Shown piece after piece: positions 1 to 12,849 of a DNA stretch of 64,000 nucleotides. The translations under genes and the position numbers were made by a program. Below the pieces are notes generated by a model that was given only the letters and a program-made list of their open reading frames with translations, did no database searches and was not told the DNA's origin. Numbering within the stretch: the first letter of the stretch is position 1; every line of letters starts with the position of its first letter. This DNA comes from Polytrichum commune (lineage: Eukaryota; Streptophyta; Polytrichopsida; Polytrichales; Polytrichaceae): the NCBI GenBank assembly GCA_950295325.1, contig OX485808.1:376501-440500 (forward strand), written 5' to 3'.

Positions 1-1400
1 GCCTGGCAGGTTTAAACTACATTTAAGGTAGGCAAAGGGAAAGGGAAAGGGTTGCAACGTTTAGACTGAGGAAGAAGCAGAAAGGAAAGGAAGGATGAGA
101 CGCACGTAGTATTTATAAACATGGAGATCTCCACCAGGACAAACTACAACGCACTTAAATCCACTATGAAAACTGCGATGAGGAGAGAAGAGTTGTCGGG
201 ATTCCAGGTATGTACCTAGCTTAAGGCACAATAGCGGCTTCCCGCGGAATATTAACCTAAACCACGGGAGGTATTGCTGTTGAGAACAGTCGGCCACCAC
301 ACGGCGATCTGATGTCAGGAAAAAGCCGCTTCACAAGCTTCTTAAGGATCACTGAGATGATGGATAAACCTCCTCAGTTTCTGCAGTGATCCGCTTCAGC
401 ACCAGAACCAAACCCGAGCGAGACACTCGACGATGCTTTCTCGGGTTCTTTCTTTCTCTCCGCCACAAGAAACGATGCAAAAAAACACACGTTGTATGTT
501 CGCAGCCAGAGCAGAGCAGAGCAGAGAAAACTACTTCGGAGCTCGTCTCTTTGACCAAAAGTTGCAGAAACTGCATATGAAGTGGCTCTTGATGCACTCG
601 ATGATTTGAGGCCGTTCCTACTGCTCCTGAGATTGACGAGATAAAATAATCTTGCTACGAAGAGCACAAAGAAACAAAAGGAAGAGGTGCCAGAGGAAGG
701 ACGGATGCTCGCTGCCTTGGTATAAGAGAGACCAAGTCCTTCCACAAAACTCCCTTCCTATCCTATCTAAGACATCCAATGCTCCCGCACGCTCAATCAC
801 TTGCTCAAACCAGACCACGGAGACGGCTCCCCGCTGTCACAACCTTCTTCCAAACTCTTCCAAACTCCAAAGAAACTCGCTCAAAAACTCCAAAACTCCC
901 TCCAAACCACCGCCAAGCAGCCAATGTGCTCCGTGGCACAAATCTGCCAAAGAAACCGTCACCGGTGCAGCAAAAAGCGAATCAATCCCGGCGAATCGCA
1001 CTTGGAGCAGCCACGGGCGTATTCCTAACGCAATCAAGGCTCCAAGTGTGCGAGAGAGCGCCTATCTCCACGAAAAAGGGGTCCCAAAAGCGCGTTCCGG
1101 GGCCAAAAAACCCCGTGGAGGGATTAATCGAGAGCTGATCCAAAGCGCTCCAAGGAAGGGCAGGCGGGGGAGGTCGTTCGGGGTAGCAGATGGATGTGCG
1201 AGCGGGGTTTGGGACCAAAGCGTGCGATCGGTGAGTGCGGCGAGAAGTGGAGAGTAGAGAGAAGGAAGAAGACGAAGACCAGGATAGGATAGGGTGACCG
1301 GGTGGCGACCGGGCGCAGCCGGTGGTGTGCCGGTCTCCCTGCCCCTTTGCTTTTCTTAGCAAGTGTCCTTCTGCCCGATTGGGATGGATAACCTCGACCT
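1..1400 (-). promoter_or_regulatory. CpG-retaining segment; candidate 5' region of a minus-strand gene
   Basis: This segment is visibly richer in G+C and CpG than the following kilobases, especially 700-1400. Read on the minus strand it begins with a CT-rich stretch (about 1250-1300), the kind common in plant 5' leaders. Near 66-85 it has a long pyrimidine tract ending in CAG, which would make a good 3' splice site. A TATAAATA string lies on the minus strand at about 111-119. Open frames on both strands (up to 201 codons, 652-1257 +) look compositional and match no family I know. My reading is a promoter plus 5' leader or intron of a gene continuing left of the window. The coding part is not visible, so this is inference. 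Confidence 0.3.
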
Positions 1401-1433
1401 CCCCTTGGATGAATGGTGGATGGTTTTCATCCC

Positions 1434-2195
1434 GGTTCGTTCGGTAATATCATTATTGCTGGGGTCCTAGTGGATGTGCCATGGGCCCTCGGGCCCCCTC
1501 CGTTCCCCGGCTTCCGAGTCATGTCATAAATTTACAATGTGAGATGAAAAGGCTTGTTCAATTGGCCACTAGAAGCACGGACAAAGTTAACCAACCTCCC
1601 ATTGGTCGTCAATTCACTTAACCACATTTCACTCCAATTCGTTGGGTACCTAATATCATTATTGTTGGGATCTTAGTGGATGTGGGATGGATCCTTCATC
1701 CCTCCCCTGGGCCCGAGGCCTGTCATAAGTTAGAGAGAGAGAGAGAAAAAAAGCAAGCATTGATGTAAAGGCATCAGTATGGGAAAAACCTCGTTCACCG
1801 ACGGTTAGATGGCAACGATGTGAGATGGGTCTTTTTCTTGAATGGGCCACTAGCAGCAATGAAAGAAATTAACCAATCTTCTATTGGTTGTCAATTCATT
1901 GAACCATTCGTCTTGATTCGTCGAGTACCTAATGTCAATATTGTTGGGGTCTTAGTGGATGTGGTATAGGCCCTCCCTCCCTCCCCCTGTTGTGAGTCAT
2001 GTCAGAGAGAGAGAGAAAAAAGAATGTTGATGTTGAGGCATCAGTATGGAAAAACCTATTCACCAACCATTAGATGGCAACAATGTCGTAAGTTAAGATC
2101 TGAGATGGGATTTTTGTTTTTTTAATGGACGACTATAAGCAATGAAAAAGTTAACCAATCTTTATTGGTCATCGATTACATTAACCATGTGAACC
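1434..2195 (+). repeat. Degenerate tandem repeat, three units of about 205-280 bp
   Basis: Three consecutive units start near 1434, 1637 and 1916. Each runs from an 'attcgt..ggtacctaat' start through 'tcttagtggatgtg', a C-rich stretch, a (GA)n run and 'catcagtatgg', to 'taaccaatc' and 'attggt'. Units 2 and 3 are about 279 bp. Unit 1 is about 203 bp because it lacks the (GA)n-to-'gatggcaac' section. Divergence between units is substantial, so the array is old. No coding frame is shared. Confidence 0.85.
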
Positions 2196-4815
2196 ACATG
2201 GACAACTCCTCATTTGCATGTGAAATTGAACCGACACATCAATAGTTGTGCATAATGAGTAGGGGGAAATGACTCCCATGCAAGTCAGTTGTTGCATCAT
2301 TTAGATGCTGGAGATTTGGAAGGTGATTAAGTCCATACAAATGATAGAGGAACCAGTTTTCAAAAGGCCTTATTCCGGGGGATTAGTATGGTGCATGTAG
2401 AAAACCACACGAGGTCAATGATAGCACGTGTTCAATTCACGGGGTTCAAAATTATATTATGCACATAAATACGGTACCATGGGAAGAAATGCAAAGTAAC
2501 AAAATCATAAAATCATGCAAATTCTACAAGGTATCATGCAACTTAGCCCAATATGTAGTAATTAGATGTTCTTAAGGGTGTCGTTTTTTAGGTATGGATA
2601 TTTGATATGGTGATGGCATGTGGATCCCGGTATCCATATTCGTTTTCCTTGCACGTTTTGCAGTTCATATGAATATCTTATTCATTGCCAAAAGGGCAAG
2701 GTTTTCATAACATCGAGTCCCCCCCCCCCCAAAACACACACACACATTCCTTTCTACATTACAACTAGCAATTGACACCTTTAATTCATTATAAATTGAC
2801 CCAAAAACCTTTCGTATAACACCATAAACCCAAAGGTCAACATACACCCCAAATGGACCCACACCCCCTTTACACTCCCTCAAACATCCACCCCACCCCA
2901 CCACCCCTTTGACCACACCTCACCACAATCCACATGTGCCAGTTCAATCCTCATAACACCTACTATACAAATAGATCATTTGCCCTCCCCCCACCATCAA
3001 GGGGACGAAACATGCAACTATGCAAGTTTTGGAGTATACTACGCACATAATGACACCCATATTGTAGAATAACTCCCAAGATGCCCCAACATCTTTCATA
3101 CCAAACTATTTGCCATCTTACTAGCACCCCACACATGCCTTGCCACTACACATAGAAATCTATCTATTTCTAGATAACATCAAAAACATATATGCAACCA
3201 CATATGTATCCCCACATCCCCAAATAAATCACCCGGACTTACTTCTCATCAAAAGAAAATGTAGCTCATGACAACATCCAAGGCAATGAAATTGCATATA
3301 GCCTTGAAAAATTGGGATCCATCCTCCCCATAGTCTCCCATGCACCCATGCACCCATCATACACACAACACACGCCACCCCGTATTGGTGGCATTCCACG
3401 GCCATTTCAATATGATATGATGGCTCCATCCAAAATCTTAAATGATCACTATCAAAATATGATAATAATGTGCAACTTAACCATGCCAAGTAAAACTTCC
3501 CATATGCAGACAAATGGTTAGGTAATGGTAAGATCTGCCAAGCCCAGTCCAATGCATTTTGGACGGCATCTTGGACAACTAATGCACAAATTAGTCAAGT
3601 CCTTAAGTTCTACTATGCCCAATATATGGGCAACCTACAGAAACACATATCTTGGCCACACATACATTGCACTCTTCGCCCCCCCTCAAAAATCAACACA
3701 TGGCCCCATCTCTTATCCAAATGCACAAATAAATACATAAATGGTCTTTGTATCCTGAGACATAACAAGGCCATGCATGACATGGCTAGCATCTTTCTCT
3801 GGAGTAACCTAACCACATGTTCCACACTTATTAAGGCAAGAACCTGACACAATAGAACATGCAATAATACCCTTCCCTAATGGCTCGTCCCATGTTAATG
3901 TTATTCCTCACATTGCACACATCTGCCTGCCACATACCCAACATAACGTGCATCTTTCATACCACCAGTGAAGCCAACACTCCCCCCTTTTCCAACCCAT
4001 GGCTTGCGCGTCCAGTTCATTGAATTTACCTTTTGTCATAATAAAATGCCATGAGATTTCATAACACACAAACTACAAAAACACAACCCGGTCATTGCCA
4101 GATTATGTACACTAGGTTGGCAAGTCAAACTTTAGTTAAACCTAGATATGGGGTCCAATACGCCATCCACATACCCACAATATGATCCATTACGAACCTC
4201 AAACCGCCCAAACCTTCCATCTCCATATTCGTGGAAAAACTACATCACATGCCCATACAATACTTAACACACCTTGTTCTTAATAAACGCAAGCTTGAGA
4301 ATAACCAAATCCATGTCCTTCCCCCACCTTGATATTGTAAACCCCCTCGCCTACAACTTTCATGGTCAACACACCATCAACACCAACCAAAATTCCCAAT
4401 GTCTTTGGCATCCTCGTATTTCCAAAACCATTGTATTACACAATTTTCATAAATTGAAGGTAATGGTGAGAGACCAAGAGTTTCTTAGCTAGGGAGAGAT
4501 ACATCCTCACACTTTTTGTCCATGCATTAAATCAACCCACTCCTACCCCAATCTATCCACAACCCTCGAGTCAGGAGTCATGAACGTTACTAGTTGCTCT
4601 ATCAACATTACAACAACAACATGTGCCCCTCCATTATGCAACAAGGGCAACATCGACCCCCTTAAGCACCAATGATGGTTGTGAACCATGCCACCATCCT
4701 CAATCCAACCAGTCACGCCCCCATGCACTCCTACATCACTAGCTGATCGAACCCATAAACTGCTAGGCCCTCGTCCACCATGATTGCTAAACTCCGAGCC
4801 AATGTGTATTGAGGC
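2196..4815. other. Gene-free stretch with extreme G depletion on the + strand
   Basis: I see no gene or complete element. From about 2720 the + strand is very poor in G and rich in C and A. Hand counts over the 60-base lines starting at 2821, 3301, 3901 and 4201 give 91 C against 22 G. The small open frames here (for example 3229-3552 minus and 3312-3521 plus) overlap on opposite strands and look like chance. The bias resumes after the hAT insertion at 4816-5406 and runs to about 6480. Confidence 0.8.
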
Positions 4816-5406
4816 CAGAGGCGGAGCCAAGATTTTGACCTAAGGGGGCTTGACCTCAGAATATGGAAAATCCAATGTATATTTTATTTTCAAATTTCAA
4901 TAGGTGGTCGAATTTGATTATTTATTGAGAGATTTGGACTCATCGAACCGACATTCCCATAATTTTTCTTGATAATGTCGTTAATATCCAAAGTTTTGGC
5001 AATGGTATTTTCAATATAGATGATCATTAGATTGACCATCCAGTCATCACCACTAGACATTGTCAATACTAAGCAGATGTCTAACTTTCCTTCAATGCAC
5101 TCATAGAAAACATTGCGAAAAAGAATCGTTGTCGTTTTCCCATTGCAGTTTGTTTGACAAGACTACAATTTTTTTTTGGTTTTACCACCTGAAATTTTAG
5201 GAATTTGGGGGTTTGTAATATACCATTAGAAAGGTCTTGCAAACACCTTTCCAACGGTGTATTACACGTCCTGCATTTTTTAGCATTGTAGTTGCAAAAC
5301 AAAAAAACAAAAAATTATAATCGTTTTGGCATAGCTTTCTACTACTGATGTCAAGGGGGGTTGAGCCCCCCCCCCCCCCAAAGGCCCCCCCTTGGCTTCG
5401 GCCCTG
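4816..5406. mobile_element. Non-autonomous hAT-type element (591 bp) with 8-bp TSD
   Basis: The ends are imperfect inverted repeats: CAGAGGCGGAGCCAAG on the left, and CAGGGCCGAAGCCAAG as the reverse complement of the right end. The 8-bp sequence attgaggc lies directly outside both ends, at 4808-4815 and 5407-5414. A CAGNGGCGGAGCC-like terminus with an 8-bp duplication is the standard hAT signature. The interior has no transposase frame, so the element depended on an autonomous relative. A poly-C run at about 5368-5382 sits just inside the right end. The target was the G-poor block, so the element is younger than that block. Confidence 0.87.
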
Positions 5407-5931
5407 ATTGAGGCCCCACTTGATTGGGTGCCCACCTTGCCACACACAACGACCATAGTCATCACCGATCTCTCAATCCCACGGTCATTGCAAAAACAAT
5501 TGAGTCAAAACAACATCACAAACACTTACAACATGAGCCTCTTCAACTTTAGTCTCCCTAAGTACTCCTGATGAGGAGACCCCCATGATACCCTCAACCG
5601 CATCATTTACCGAAACCATCTCTCAAAAGTGCACAACACAAAGCAAGGACACACAACAACAACAACTTTTGCCCACCCCACCTTAATAAGTATGAAAAGT
5701 TTGTGCTTCCAAGCAACCTCCCCCCCCCCCTTCCCACAATCACTCACTAGAAAATCTCACACAATATAACTATACCCACAAGCTACCAAAATATTAGGCC
5801 AAACACCATGCGCCTTCCCGCCCCCTTCATTGCTCCAACATCGCACTAACAAAATGCTAAGCCTACGTGTTAGGACGGGGTCCTCCCCCATCTCAAGCTC
5901 ATAATTAAGGCTTCATGTTTTCATGCATCAA

Positions 5932-6309
5932 CTACACTAAATATAATATTTCTAGTCACCAATTCTAATTGTCTTGCTCAATACTAATTGTCAACCATGG
6001 TGTAGTGTCATCAACACTAAATGTTAACCCAACATTATTTGCCATTACTCATAGGATTTTTTGGGATTGTAGATTTATAGTGCTGCAATTACTGTCACTC
6101 ACCAAGTGATTTTTCATCCAAGTTTCAATCATCCATGACAATATTTCATCTCGAGTTGCTCACAAGAGAAGGTAGGGTTTTGGCCCAATGGGTGAACTCA
6201 TCCATCGTCCATCACAATATTGGTTCACTTATTCATAAGAAGTGTCATCCAAAAAGTCGCCATAGTGACATGAAATCCCATACGACACTAAACATCATAT
6301 TTAGTGTAG
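5932..6309 (+). mobile_element. CTACACTA-terminal MITE, family 2, copy 1
   Basis: The termini are inverted: CTACACTAAATATAATATTT on the left, and the right end reads back as CTACACTAAATATGATGTTT. It aligns over its length with 26095-26433, and in reverse orientation with 49419-49700 and 54957-55294. Shared internal blocks include the sequences around 'aaccatggtgtagt', 'catccatgacaatat' and 'attcataag.agtgtcatcc'. No coding capacity. The target-site duplication is not clear, so I leave the superfamily open. Confidence 0.8.
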
Positions 6310-6925
6310 CATTGTGGGTGCACAAGGAATCGACCTCAGCCCTTCATATAGGGCATAGTTACAACCACCCTCCTGAACACACTTAATCTCAACATGTCCA
6401 CCCCACGCCCCCTCACACCAACTTATATAAAAGGTCCAGGACACTTGATCCTCAGCCTTACACCCCCAGGATCACCCACCACCAATGAATATCACAAACC
6501 TCGACCTCATTAACCAATCCCATGTGTGAAAGTTTCAGTTTAGTTACAAAGCCTCCCTATGCAAACAACATTTCTAGGTGTAGACTCGACTGGGGTAACG
6601 CATTCGACCAACTCTAGAAATAACAGGCCCTCAATCACGCCGGAAGTAAAACATGCCAAAGTCCATTTTATTTATTTCTTTTGTTACTTATAAGGTATTG
6701 TTTTGCCAAATAGATTTATGAACATTTTAATAATGACATGTTTAACCTTTGTTGGTAAAATTCAAAGGTGTCGCAAAAGTAATAGAACATTTGGTGTAAT
6801 TCTAAACAGTGCGTGACCTTAAATACTATAGTTGACGTTATAGTGCAATCGTAAGTTTGTACTTGAGCCTTATAGTGCAAGATTACTTCATTTATGTCAA
6901 TAAGGCTTCACTATGCTACACATCG
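6310..6925. other. Intergenic, nothing recognised
   Basis: The end of the G-poor block lies at about 6480. It is followed by AT-rich unique-looking sequence with no gene, RNA or element boundary I can support. Confidence 0.6.
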
Positions 6926-7249
6926 CTACACTACGAAGGATGTTTAGTGTTTGATACACTAAATACGAACGCATACACTAAATGTCAATAACCCTATGAA
7001 AGTAAGTAACATTAAATGTAAACTCAAACACTAAATATCAACTATGGTACTATGTGAAAGTTACGTGTATGAATTCAATGTTAGTAGGGATATGAAACAA
7101 AAAATAACAATGATAGGAGAAGAATTCCAACATCTCTTCTAGCATATCTTCTAACACTAATTGTCAAGGAATTGAAAACTAGTGTTGACCATGGTGTGTT
7201 GGTAACAACATTAAATATAATCAAGCACTAAATATCCTTTTTAGTGTAG
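6926..7249 (+). mobile_element. CTACACTA-terminal MITE, family 1, copy 1
   Basis: The left end reads CTACACTACGAAGGATGTTT. The right end read back is CTACACTAAAAAGGATATTT. The interior is packed with short direct and inverted copies of CACTAAAT/ATTTAGTG, typical of subterminal transposase-binding repeats. It aligns with 14581-14883 in the same orientation, and in reverse with the double copy at 59706-60276. No coding frame. No clean duplication of flanking bases is visible. Confidence 0.82.
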
Positions 7250-9985
7250 TGACGAAGCGGCCTTTTTTGTATTGAAGGAGACCAAATGTACATTTTGTCT
7301 ATACAATATTCATTTAACATTTTAACATAACGCCATAAATTGACCCCTTGCAAACTTCAAAGTCGAGTTGCCCAAGGTTAGAATAATGCATCTTTTTGTC
7401 TATTGTGTATCACCTTCAATATGATCATGTATTATTTTAGTATGTAACATGATTTATTTTCTTGATGATTACACTAAACAGTCCAATTAGTTTGGTCAAT
7501 TATTAATATGGAGGTAATTAGTGTGGGCCACACTTATTGACTAGTCATAATGCAAAGACACCCAAATCCTCCCCTAAGTTTTCCTAGAGGCGTTCGATAG
7601 ACATCTTGAGCAATAGTTTATGCACAAAATTAACATAGAACTAAACAATCACCCACATCAATTTCTTATACTTTTTATATTAATATGGACCACACTAATT
7701 TAAAACTAGAGTTTTAGTGTGGAATGAAAATAAACATGGCCCACACCGATTCTCTTTCCATGAAATAGTGTGGATTGTAGGGGAAATAATGTGGCCCACA
7801 CCAGTGGGGTTATTTAGTGTATTGGTTCCCAGTTTATGTTCAAATGATCATCATCAATTGCTCTACACAAGATTTAGCTCAATTTTTATTTTTATTTTAC
7901 CATCAAATTGCTATTGGCTTAGAATTGGCACGACCCAAGTCGTTGTTTTGAATGAAGTATCTATCCAATATTTTTTCTTCCAATTTTTTTGTAACATTAA
8001 TACATTTAGAAACATTCAATCTCAAGTTTATTTTTAGACTATATATATATATATAATACACTTTCTTTAGTTTCAAGTATTTATTTAGTATTAAGCTTAC
8101 TATCATATTACAATTGGCATGATTGTTGGATTGAGTAAATTATATCTCCAATAAAAAAACTCTATCTCTACAATATTTTCCCTTGGACTATTTCTTTATG
8201 ATTTTAATGTTTTACATTTAGTTGACATCAATGTCAAAAATGGGCATCCCATGATAATATACCAATTTTGAACGGAAATGTCATTTGCATTGTTATTTGA
8301 CCAATATCAGGGGGTGGGCAGTAATGGTACAATCTTCAAGAATAATATCACTAGTAACATGGTAGCAACGAGGTCTTGGTAATAAGGTAATGTAGAGTAG
8401 AAGGGGTAGCTAACATGGGTAGTAGAGGGAATTCCATTCCAGCTACCGAAAATTTTCAATTGTACTACTACATAAATGCAAATCATGAAAGTAAATGTGT
8501 CATGAAGAAGGAAGAAAACCAAGTCTTTGCAATTCTTTATAGAGGCGTTGACTAAATTAGGATCACCTAATGATGCTTATGCATCTACATGTGAATTCTT
8601 TTCGAAGGTAATTGTGGATTTCAAACATTGAATATACTCTCTATGTCTATGTGGATGGCACATGCATTTATTCGTACTTGTTGGTGTAGTAACGTTGCTT
8701 CATCGCATTTGAGAGAGACTCTATCATATTTGATGTTATCTTGGCACCATCGTACAATACTCTATCCTCACCTCATAGTGGTGGCGCAATGGAGAAGATG
8801 ATCACATTGTAGTAGGTCATTGGGTTATGAACCTTGCACCTTACCATTCCTAAATGTCGAGGTGAAAGAGTGTATTGAACATGTTAGTGACAAAGAGTAG
8901 GAGGGAATGGAAGGCGATAGGGGTAGTTACAAAGCTTCTATGCATGTGTTCCACAATGACTGCATTGATATGTGTGAGTAATTTCTTCTTGTACTTCTAT
9001 CTATGTCCAAGAACTTTAGATTCTAAAATCATGCAATGCCTCTAGTAGTTAATTTCTCAAACCTACATTGAATTCTAGTAATACAAGCTAGAGAGCATGC
9101 TCGATACTTGGAATGTGGTTGCACCTTTTTTTATATAAAGAAATTGAATGTTGAATCTAACGACAATGCTAAAAAGCATCTCCAAACTCTCGTGATCCCT
9201 GGGTTTACCATTATTCCGGGTTCCATTTGGAGTTGACACTTGTCTTTTGGCTCTTGCAGTTGTTGATTTTAAGAGTGAAGTGAGCCATTCACTAGGTTGA
9301 TTACACTTTGTATGAACTTCCCACTCATACTATTATAAGCAAAGATGGTATTCTTTATGCCTAAACCCACGGTTATAAGACACTAGTGGGTGTATCTACA
9401 AATATTATGCCAACCTCTCATTGGTCACAAATTACCACTCATATCTCACTGCTCTCCTATTAGCGCTCCTTGATGCTAGCCTAACTTCCAATCATGTGTA
9501 TTTAACCTACACAAATTCATGAAATGCTTTTGGTTCATTGGACTACGCAAGACTAGTCAGTACCTAGACCGGCCTATGATATCCCAAAGAAACAATGGAA
9601 CTAGTCCGAAACATGTACGCGACTCCTCTACACATATGTAAAGGTACAATCCAATGTCACACCTTAAGCCTATATCTAAGTGAGATGACGATAACCTTGG
9701 TTGGCGTGGATGAGAGACCTAGCCCTAAAGACACGCACTAGGTTTACATTCAAGTTCATATTAAAATAAATAAAAACAAGTCACAATGGATGAATTGGAT
9801 CGAAGTGATTTGATGTTAAACCGTCGAGAAATAACATGGGAATAAATTAGATCCTAAATGAAAGTGATGATGCCATGTATAGCATATGCCTTGCACATGA
9901 CCAAAATATAAGGATCCTATACATAGTTCAAAATCATTTACAAGAAAAATAACAAAAATAACAAAATAACAAAAAATAAGCATAG
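7250..9985. other. Intergenic, AT-rich; possible old MITE at about 7470-7821
   Basis: The only structure I note is at about 7470-7821. It is bounded by 'tacactaaac' and 'tatttagtgta' and holds four copies of a TGG(G/A/C)CCACAC motif at about 7523, 7685, 7736 and 7791. An (AT)n run lies at 8040-8055. The 106-codon frame at 7717-8037 (+) is AT-rich and matches nothing. The remainder is unremarkable. Confidence 0.45.
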
Positions 9986-9990
9986 GTTAT

Positions 9991-10080
9991 ATTGATGTGA
10001 ATATGAGCTCGTTAGCCATATCCTGCTCAAGAGTCCCCTTGATGCATAATAAGGTGGATTTCTTACCTTGCAGTAGATGG
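9991..10080 (-). repeat. Short dispersed repeat, copy 1 (partner at 55711-55800)
   Basis: It shares with 55711-55800 a block of about 60 bases around GTGAATATGAGCTCGTTA, followed by 'ctgctc.agag.cccctt'. Read on the minus strand the block loosely resembles the D-arm part of a tRNA (…GGTTAACGAGCTC…), so it may be a tRNA-derived SINE remnant. That interpretation is weak; the repeat relationship is clear. Confidence 0.6.
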
Positions 10081-12849
10081 ACTTGATTTAACTAGTTTAT
10101 ATAAGCCGTTTGAAAACTAAAACGATGTGCTTCATTATGAGTGAAGAAACTAACAACGCTTGCGCAAACCTCATTGGAGAGGTTTTAAATCAACATTTTT
10201 ACTCTAATGCGCAACAATACACAAAATTGCATAAGCAAACAACTAATGTGAGCACCAATTTATGGGTACCGTTTTTTTTTAAAATTACGCACCGAATTAT
10301 GCAATCTTCCCACAAGAGCCAAAAGACAAGTGGCAACTCCAAATGGAACCCGGAATAATGGTAAAGCCAAGGATCATAACCAAATAGGAATTCCACGACA
10401 AAATCAACGTCGCATTCAACATCGCCATCACAGTCGCACTACACCAAATACCATTTGTATTAACATATCATATGTTGTTGGCAAAACATACAACGTACAA
10501 TGCCACAATGGTCCCTATTATGTAGTTATTTATTATTATTTAAATTTTTTAAAACCACAACAACATTAGAAAAAACTTCTCATAACAAGGTCATTAGAAA
10601 TATACAAATGAGAAAGAAACATAAAAGGAAAAAAGAATAAACAGAAAGCTCTACAATTCCTCACTAAGCATTGACTCCAATTTATCAACTTTACCAACCT
10701 CACACTTAGATTCATATAATGCAAACTCATGAAAGGACGTTTCATCAAAGAAAAATGAAAAATGAAAAATGAAAAATTGTGTAGTATATGAACATGCAAT
10801 GTCCGTTCACCTACTTCTACATGTACCCACATGGGCATGGGGGGCATAAAATCTACAAGGCAAACCACTTAGCAAGATGCTCCGATACATGATCACATGG
10901 TCTCGAATACTACCACATTCACAAAGACTATACTATATTACATTGGCATGACATTGACCTTCAAAGGAATTCATTGACCCTTGAGAAGATGAGGACTTCC
11001 AAAGGGAACATATTTGAGATTATAATTTCCGTTTCACTAGCCCCTTGAATTCAATATGGACATATGTGTTTACACCAATGGATCCTTCCTCCCACCTTAT
11101 AAAGGGGAGAAACAAAAAAGAAAAAGAAAAAGAACAAATTCAACCTTCCATGCTTAGGAGAATACAACGATTATGTTAATCTAAGGGAAGCATAGAGACC
11201 TCCCAAGTTGCTAAAGATCCTTAGAGTTGAGCTTAAAGCATGTCTACACTCGTGACTTAGTGACCATAATAATTGCTTTCAAAATCTCTCATTGGTTGAG
11301 AAACGAGTGGCGGTCTCACATAGAAGCTCGTCAAAAAATAAAAGGGACCACGAGTGACGATGTCATAAAATGGATGGGAAAACGACATGGAATCCTACAT
11401 GTTAGGATTGAACAGTATTCGATGGTGTCTTGAATTTTATGGCAAGAGAATCTGATTAGGTCATGTCAGTGGAAAACAAGACGACCATGTTTAAAGAAAC
11501 AATCTATTGTTGGTGATTTTAGTTTTAAATATGTATCAGTTTAGAGGTATTTAATTTAAGAAAAATATGTCTATAAATAACCATATATATTGGTCTAAAT
11601 CAGACAAAACCAACATATCAAATGGATTGACCACCGCATAATATTCCAAATGTAACAACCCACAAATGCATAATTGACAACAAAATGGCCAACAAACTAT
11701 AGAACATTTAAAGAGTGAGGGAGAGAGACAACCACACCCACAATCACGTGACTCACACTAACCCATATTGATATGCAAATGCTCCCACACATAATGGATC
11801 CATCAATTTCATTTCATCCAAACCTTTATTTCCGGAAAACAAATGTGCACATGCACTCACACACGTGTAGGAAATATTTAGATCCAAGGGAAACCATGAA
11901 CACCATAAGACATGGACAAAAGGTTCCCAATAACCTTCAAATTTACGGACTCCTTTTGGATAGAGATATGGACGTCATAGTAGCGAGACCTAAGCCATAT
12001 AGATGTCCCAAAACATAGGTAACCTCCCCTCTCATTGTCAACAAATTTAACCCTCCAATTTAACAAGTCTACCTTTTGCCACAACACATTCATCAAAGGA
12101 GCCTTAGTAAAAAGACGCTTACAATATATGATTCAACATCTAAAGCTTGCAAAATAATGCCATTTGTAGTTATTACAACATGAGTAAGAGGAAGCATCCG
12201 CAATCACTCCATGGGAAACTTGGAAATTCTCAACATCCTCATGAAATTTTGTCAATAGAATCATGAAAATCATTACTTCACATCTCACCTAGATATTTAG
12301 GTTGTATCATTCGGAAATCCATGAATAGCATACTCTAGGTTGATAGCAAGTTGGGCAAAAGACAATTTAACATAGTTAAGCCTGCTTATTTCATAATTTA
12401 TTGGGTTAGATGGCCTAAATAAAACAAAAAGTAGTCATCAAAATGCCCAAAATATTAGGAAATTTGGTGCATTGGAATAACCTCTACCGAACATGAGCAC
12501 AAAATGACATAAAACATTGTTCACAACCCTAATTAACACACTAAGATAACTTAACCTAATTCCTCAAGGCTAACATTGTGTACTTAGCCGTGATAATTGA
12601 ATGATAATATAAGTTATAGTACGTGGGATTGTATGCATGATATGTTATGTGCCTAAATGAATAATTATAAGTATACATGTTTTTCTAAGTTTTCATAAAT
12701 GCTTTTACAGATTGCCTAAGCCATGTTTTTTTGAAAATGATTAATTACTAGACAACATTTGCCCAACTTGCTATCGACCTACGGTAATTCTCATGAGCTC
12801 ATAATCTTCACTTCATAACAACAATGTTACTATGTAAAGAAAACATGAC
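10081..12849. other. Intergenic, nothing recognised
   Basis: AT-rich sequence with scattered short frames of at most about 100 codons, which overlap on opposite strands. C exceeds G on the + strand again at about 11650-12560, more mildly than at 2.7-6.5 kb. I find no terminal repeats, RNA genes or conserved protein. Confidence 0.6.

Noticed and set aside
652-1257. 201-codon frame (+) in the left CpG-rich segment
   Set aside because: Basic, serine-rich, low-information protein with several overlapping frames on both strands. The segment reads better as a minus-strand 5' leader or intron.
7717-8037. 106-codon frame (+)
   Set aside because: AT-rich, hydrophobic by composition, lies within a possible decayed MITE and has no recognisable similarity.
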